This document shows, one piece after another, positions 5,772 to 7,023 of a stretch of 7,023 nt of DNA. Both the position numbers and the translations under genes were made by a program. Position 1 is the first letter of the stretch; each line of letters begins with the position of its first letter. The stretch covers positions 1 through 7,023 of the forward strand of contig JASLCR010000016.1 of NCBI GenBank assembly GCA_030145955.1. The letters are read 5' to 3'. The stretch comes from Candidatus Saccharimonadales bacterium (GTDB lineage: Bacteria; Patescibacteriota; Saccharimonadia; Saccharimonadales; Saccharimonadaceae). The notes below the pieces were generated by a model. That model had not been told where the DNA came from. It worked only from the letters and a program-made list of their open reading frames with translations, and searched no databases.

Positions 5772-6935
5772 ATGAAATCACCCGCTCGAGCATTCCGAGA
5801 CATTGTGGCGCCATCACATGAAGCACTGTGGCAGCGCGCTATGACAGACATGAAGACGTATGATGATCTACCCGACGGCACGAGAGTGCCGATTTTTAAT
5901 CCTCAGCTGATTCGTCATGAAGAAATCGACGGCGTACGTATTTTGTACGATGCGTATGGTAATGCAACCGGCACGAAGCGTAAGTTTGAGAGTGAAACAA
6001 GCTTTGGGATCGACTACGCAAGTAGTCTGTATCAGCCGATTGGCGAGCCGCAACATGATTTTTATATTGATATCGATACACCGCTCAGTACTGGTGTCGA
6101 AGGGTTAAATGATGAAGTGGCAATGCGCTTGGTTCAGGAGATTGGTGTACCGGTAATTCTAAAAGGTCCGGAATTTAGCGCAGCTAAATCAGACGGGGTG
6201 CGTAGACTAGCTAAAGCTGCGCTTGCGGCGACGAATATCTCGCAGTCATTCAGTGCTGAGTCTTCCATGGAGATTAGTGCGCAGATTGTTCATGACGAGG
6301 GTCTTCCGACAACTGCGGTGGTTTATGGCAAATCTCGCGGGGCGATGATTGGTGGCAAGAAGCATTCCTATGCAAACGAGCGCGGTATTAATGTGGTGCA
6401 CTACCGCCTGATCGATCCGTGTGTTGGCGAACGAGCACTGGGTAATATAGGTGATACGATAAAGTATGCCGCGTGGCCAGCTACTGATATGGCAAAGTCC
6501 CTCCCCTCTTTCGCACGATTTGCGCTTGAAGGTAATCTACGTTCGCGTGCACGTACGGTCGAGACATCTCTTGCCTACCTGACAGGCATGGTGGCCGGTA
6601 CGATTCCAAGTTTACTCGCTGGCGAGGCTATGGGTAGCAGGATTCCGCTCGAAAAAGGAGTGAGTCTTGTGCATATGGCAAGTAATCCTATCGCTGATAC
6701 CGAAGCGTATCTAGAGCAATTTAAAGATCATAAGAACTTTGATCATCACGAGATTCACGACACGCATATTGGTGGCATTATACTTCCCCGCAATATTCGT
6801 CGTACGGTTCGGCATCTTAATGATTTCGCACGAGAATACGAGAGTGCTGGTGGCGATGAAATAAGAATTAATTGGGCTAAGGTTCATAATAACCCAAAAT
6901 CACTCGATACCTCTGCCGGTTCCATTGCCGCGTAG
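5772..6935 (+). CDS. Putative alpha/beta-hydrolase-fold protein, substrate unknown
   Basis: The 387-residue protein shows the order of an alpha/beta hydrolase. A strand and nucleophile elbow GKSRG (186-190) give Ser188. A strand ending in Ser-Asn-Pro-Ile-Ala-Asp gives Asp309 as candidate acid. Asp-Thr-His-Ile-Gly-Gly gives His332 as candidate base. The N-terminal 100 or so residues precede the core and include a hydrophilic segment of unknown role; the region between Ser188 and Asp309 could be a lid. No signal peptide or membrane segment is seen with this start, so it is probably cytoplasmic. The reading frame is open back to 5610, but the promoter and Shine-Dalgarno positions favour 5772. 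The fold assignment is my inference from motif order; I do not recognise a specific family or substrate. It is transcribed divergently from the kinase. No terminator is seen after the stop. Confidence 0.8.
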   Translation: MKSPARAFRDIVAPSHEALWQRAMTDMKTYDDLPDGTRVPIFNPQLIRHEEIDGVRILYDAYGNATGTKRKFESETSFGIDYASSLYQPIGEPQHDFYIDIDTPLSTGVEGLNDEVAMRLVQEIGVPVILKGPEFSAAKSDGVRRLAKAALAATNISQSFSAESSMEISAQIVHDEGLPTTAVVYGKSRGAMIGGKKHSYANERGINVVHYRLIDPCVGERALGNIGDTIKYAAWPATDMAKSLPSFARFALEGNLRSRARTVETSLAYLTGMVAGTIPSLLAGEAMGSRIPLEKGVSLVHMASNPIADTEAYLEQFKDHKNFDHHEIHDTHIGGIILPRNIRRTVRHLNDFAREYESAGGDEIRINWAKVHNNPKSLDTSAGSIAA

Positions 6936-6950
6936 TCGGCGCATGCCAAG

Positions 6951-6979
6951 CTGAAAAATGCAGTAACTTGGTATATAAT
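6951..6979 (+). promoter_or_regulatory. Promoter of the right-edge gene, near-leaderless
   Basis: CTGAAA (6951-6956, four of six consensus) and a perfect TATAAT (6974-6979) are 17 bp apart, the best promoter in the window. Transcription would start near 6986, about five bases before the ATG at 6991. No Shine-Dalgarno sequence lies between them. An alternative extended -10 (TGGTATATA, 6969-6977) would move the start by only two bases. Confidence 0.65.
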
Positions 6980-6990
6980 GAACCATATAC

Positions 6991-7023
6991 ATGGTGGAAA
7001 ATACAAAAATATATCGCAGCGCC
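6991..7023 (+). CDS. Start of a gene running off the right edge
   Basis: An ATG is followed by ten further open codons (MVENTKIYRSA) to the end of the window. The promoter at 6951-6979 is spaced to start transcription almost at this codon, which is the main reason to call it. Eleven residues are too few to suggest a function. It is the next gene on the same strand after the hydrolase-like gene, with 55 bp between stop and ATG, but the promoter suggests separate transcription. Confidence 0.5.
   Translation, partial: MVENTKIYRSA

Noticed and set aside
381..6935. Recoded UGA (as glycine) as in some candidate phyla
   Set aside because: Der, the pseudouridine synthase, the regulator and the kinase are all full length under the standard code with no gap where a UGA would be needed. 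The six complete genes do all stop at TAA or TAG, but six is too few to mean anything.
6927..6947. Terminator after the hydrolase-like gene
   Set aside because: Only four-base stems (GCCG with CGGC) and the short palindrome GCATGC are present, and no T tract follows.

Overview
The window looks like a chromosomal segment of a small-genome bacterium of the candidate phyla radiation, most likely Saccharibacteria (TM7). This is an inference from the feel of the proteins: a compact two-component pair next to housekeeping GTPase and rRNA-modification genes, moderate GC, very short gaps, and conserved genes with TATAAT boxes almost touching their ATG. No taxonomic marker gene is present. The standard bacterial code fits, because all conserved genes read end to end and stop at TAA or TAG.

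Layout. At the left edge (1-380) a small GC-rich gene on + encodes a predicted two-helix membrane protein and ends in a strong hairpin terminator. Four genes then run on the - strand, listed here in transcription order from right to left: a membrane PAS histidine kinase (5594-3561), a response regulator with no DNA-binding domain (3524-2586), an RsuA/RluB-type rRNA pseudouridine synthase (2564-1857) and the ribosome-assembly GTPase Der/EngA (1796-381). To the right of a 177-bp divergent promoter region lies a + strand gene (5772-6935) whose protein has the nucleophile, acid and histidine order of an alpha/beta hydrolase. At the right edge a further + strand gene begins at 6991 behind a good promoter and runs out of the window.

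How the genes fit together. The kinase and regulator are a plausible cognate pair. The kinase senses through about six membrane helices plus a PAS domain and would phosphorylate Asp52 of the regulator. Both proteins end in long Pro/Ala/Thr-rich, presumably disordered tails (about 110 and 190 residues), and the regulator's tail replaces the usual output domain. This shared tail is the most unusual feature of the window. The two ribosome-related genes downstream appear to have their own promoters whose predicted start sites fall at or within a few bases of the ATG, as does the right-edge gene. This suggests leaderless mRNAs, whereas the regulator, the hydrolase-like gene and the small left gene have Shine-Dalgarno sequences.

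I see no RNA genes, insertion sequences, CRISPR arrays or phage genes. Apart from the tailed two-component pair and the unassigned hydrolase-like and small membrane proteins, the content is ordinary.
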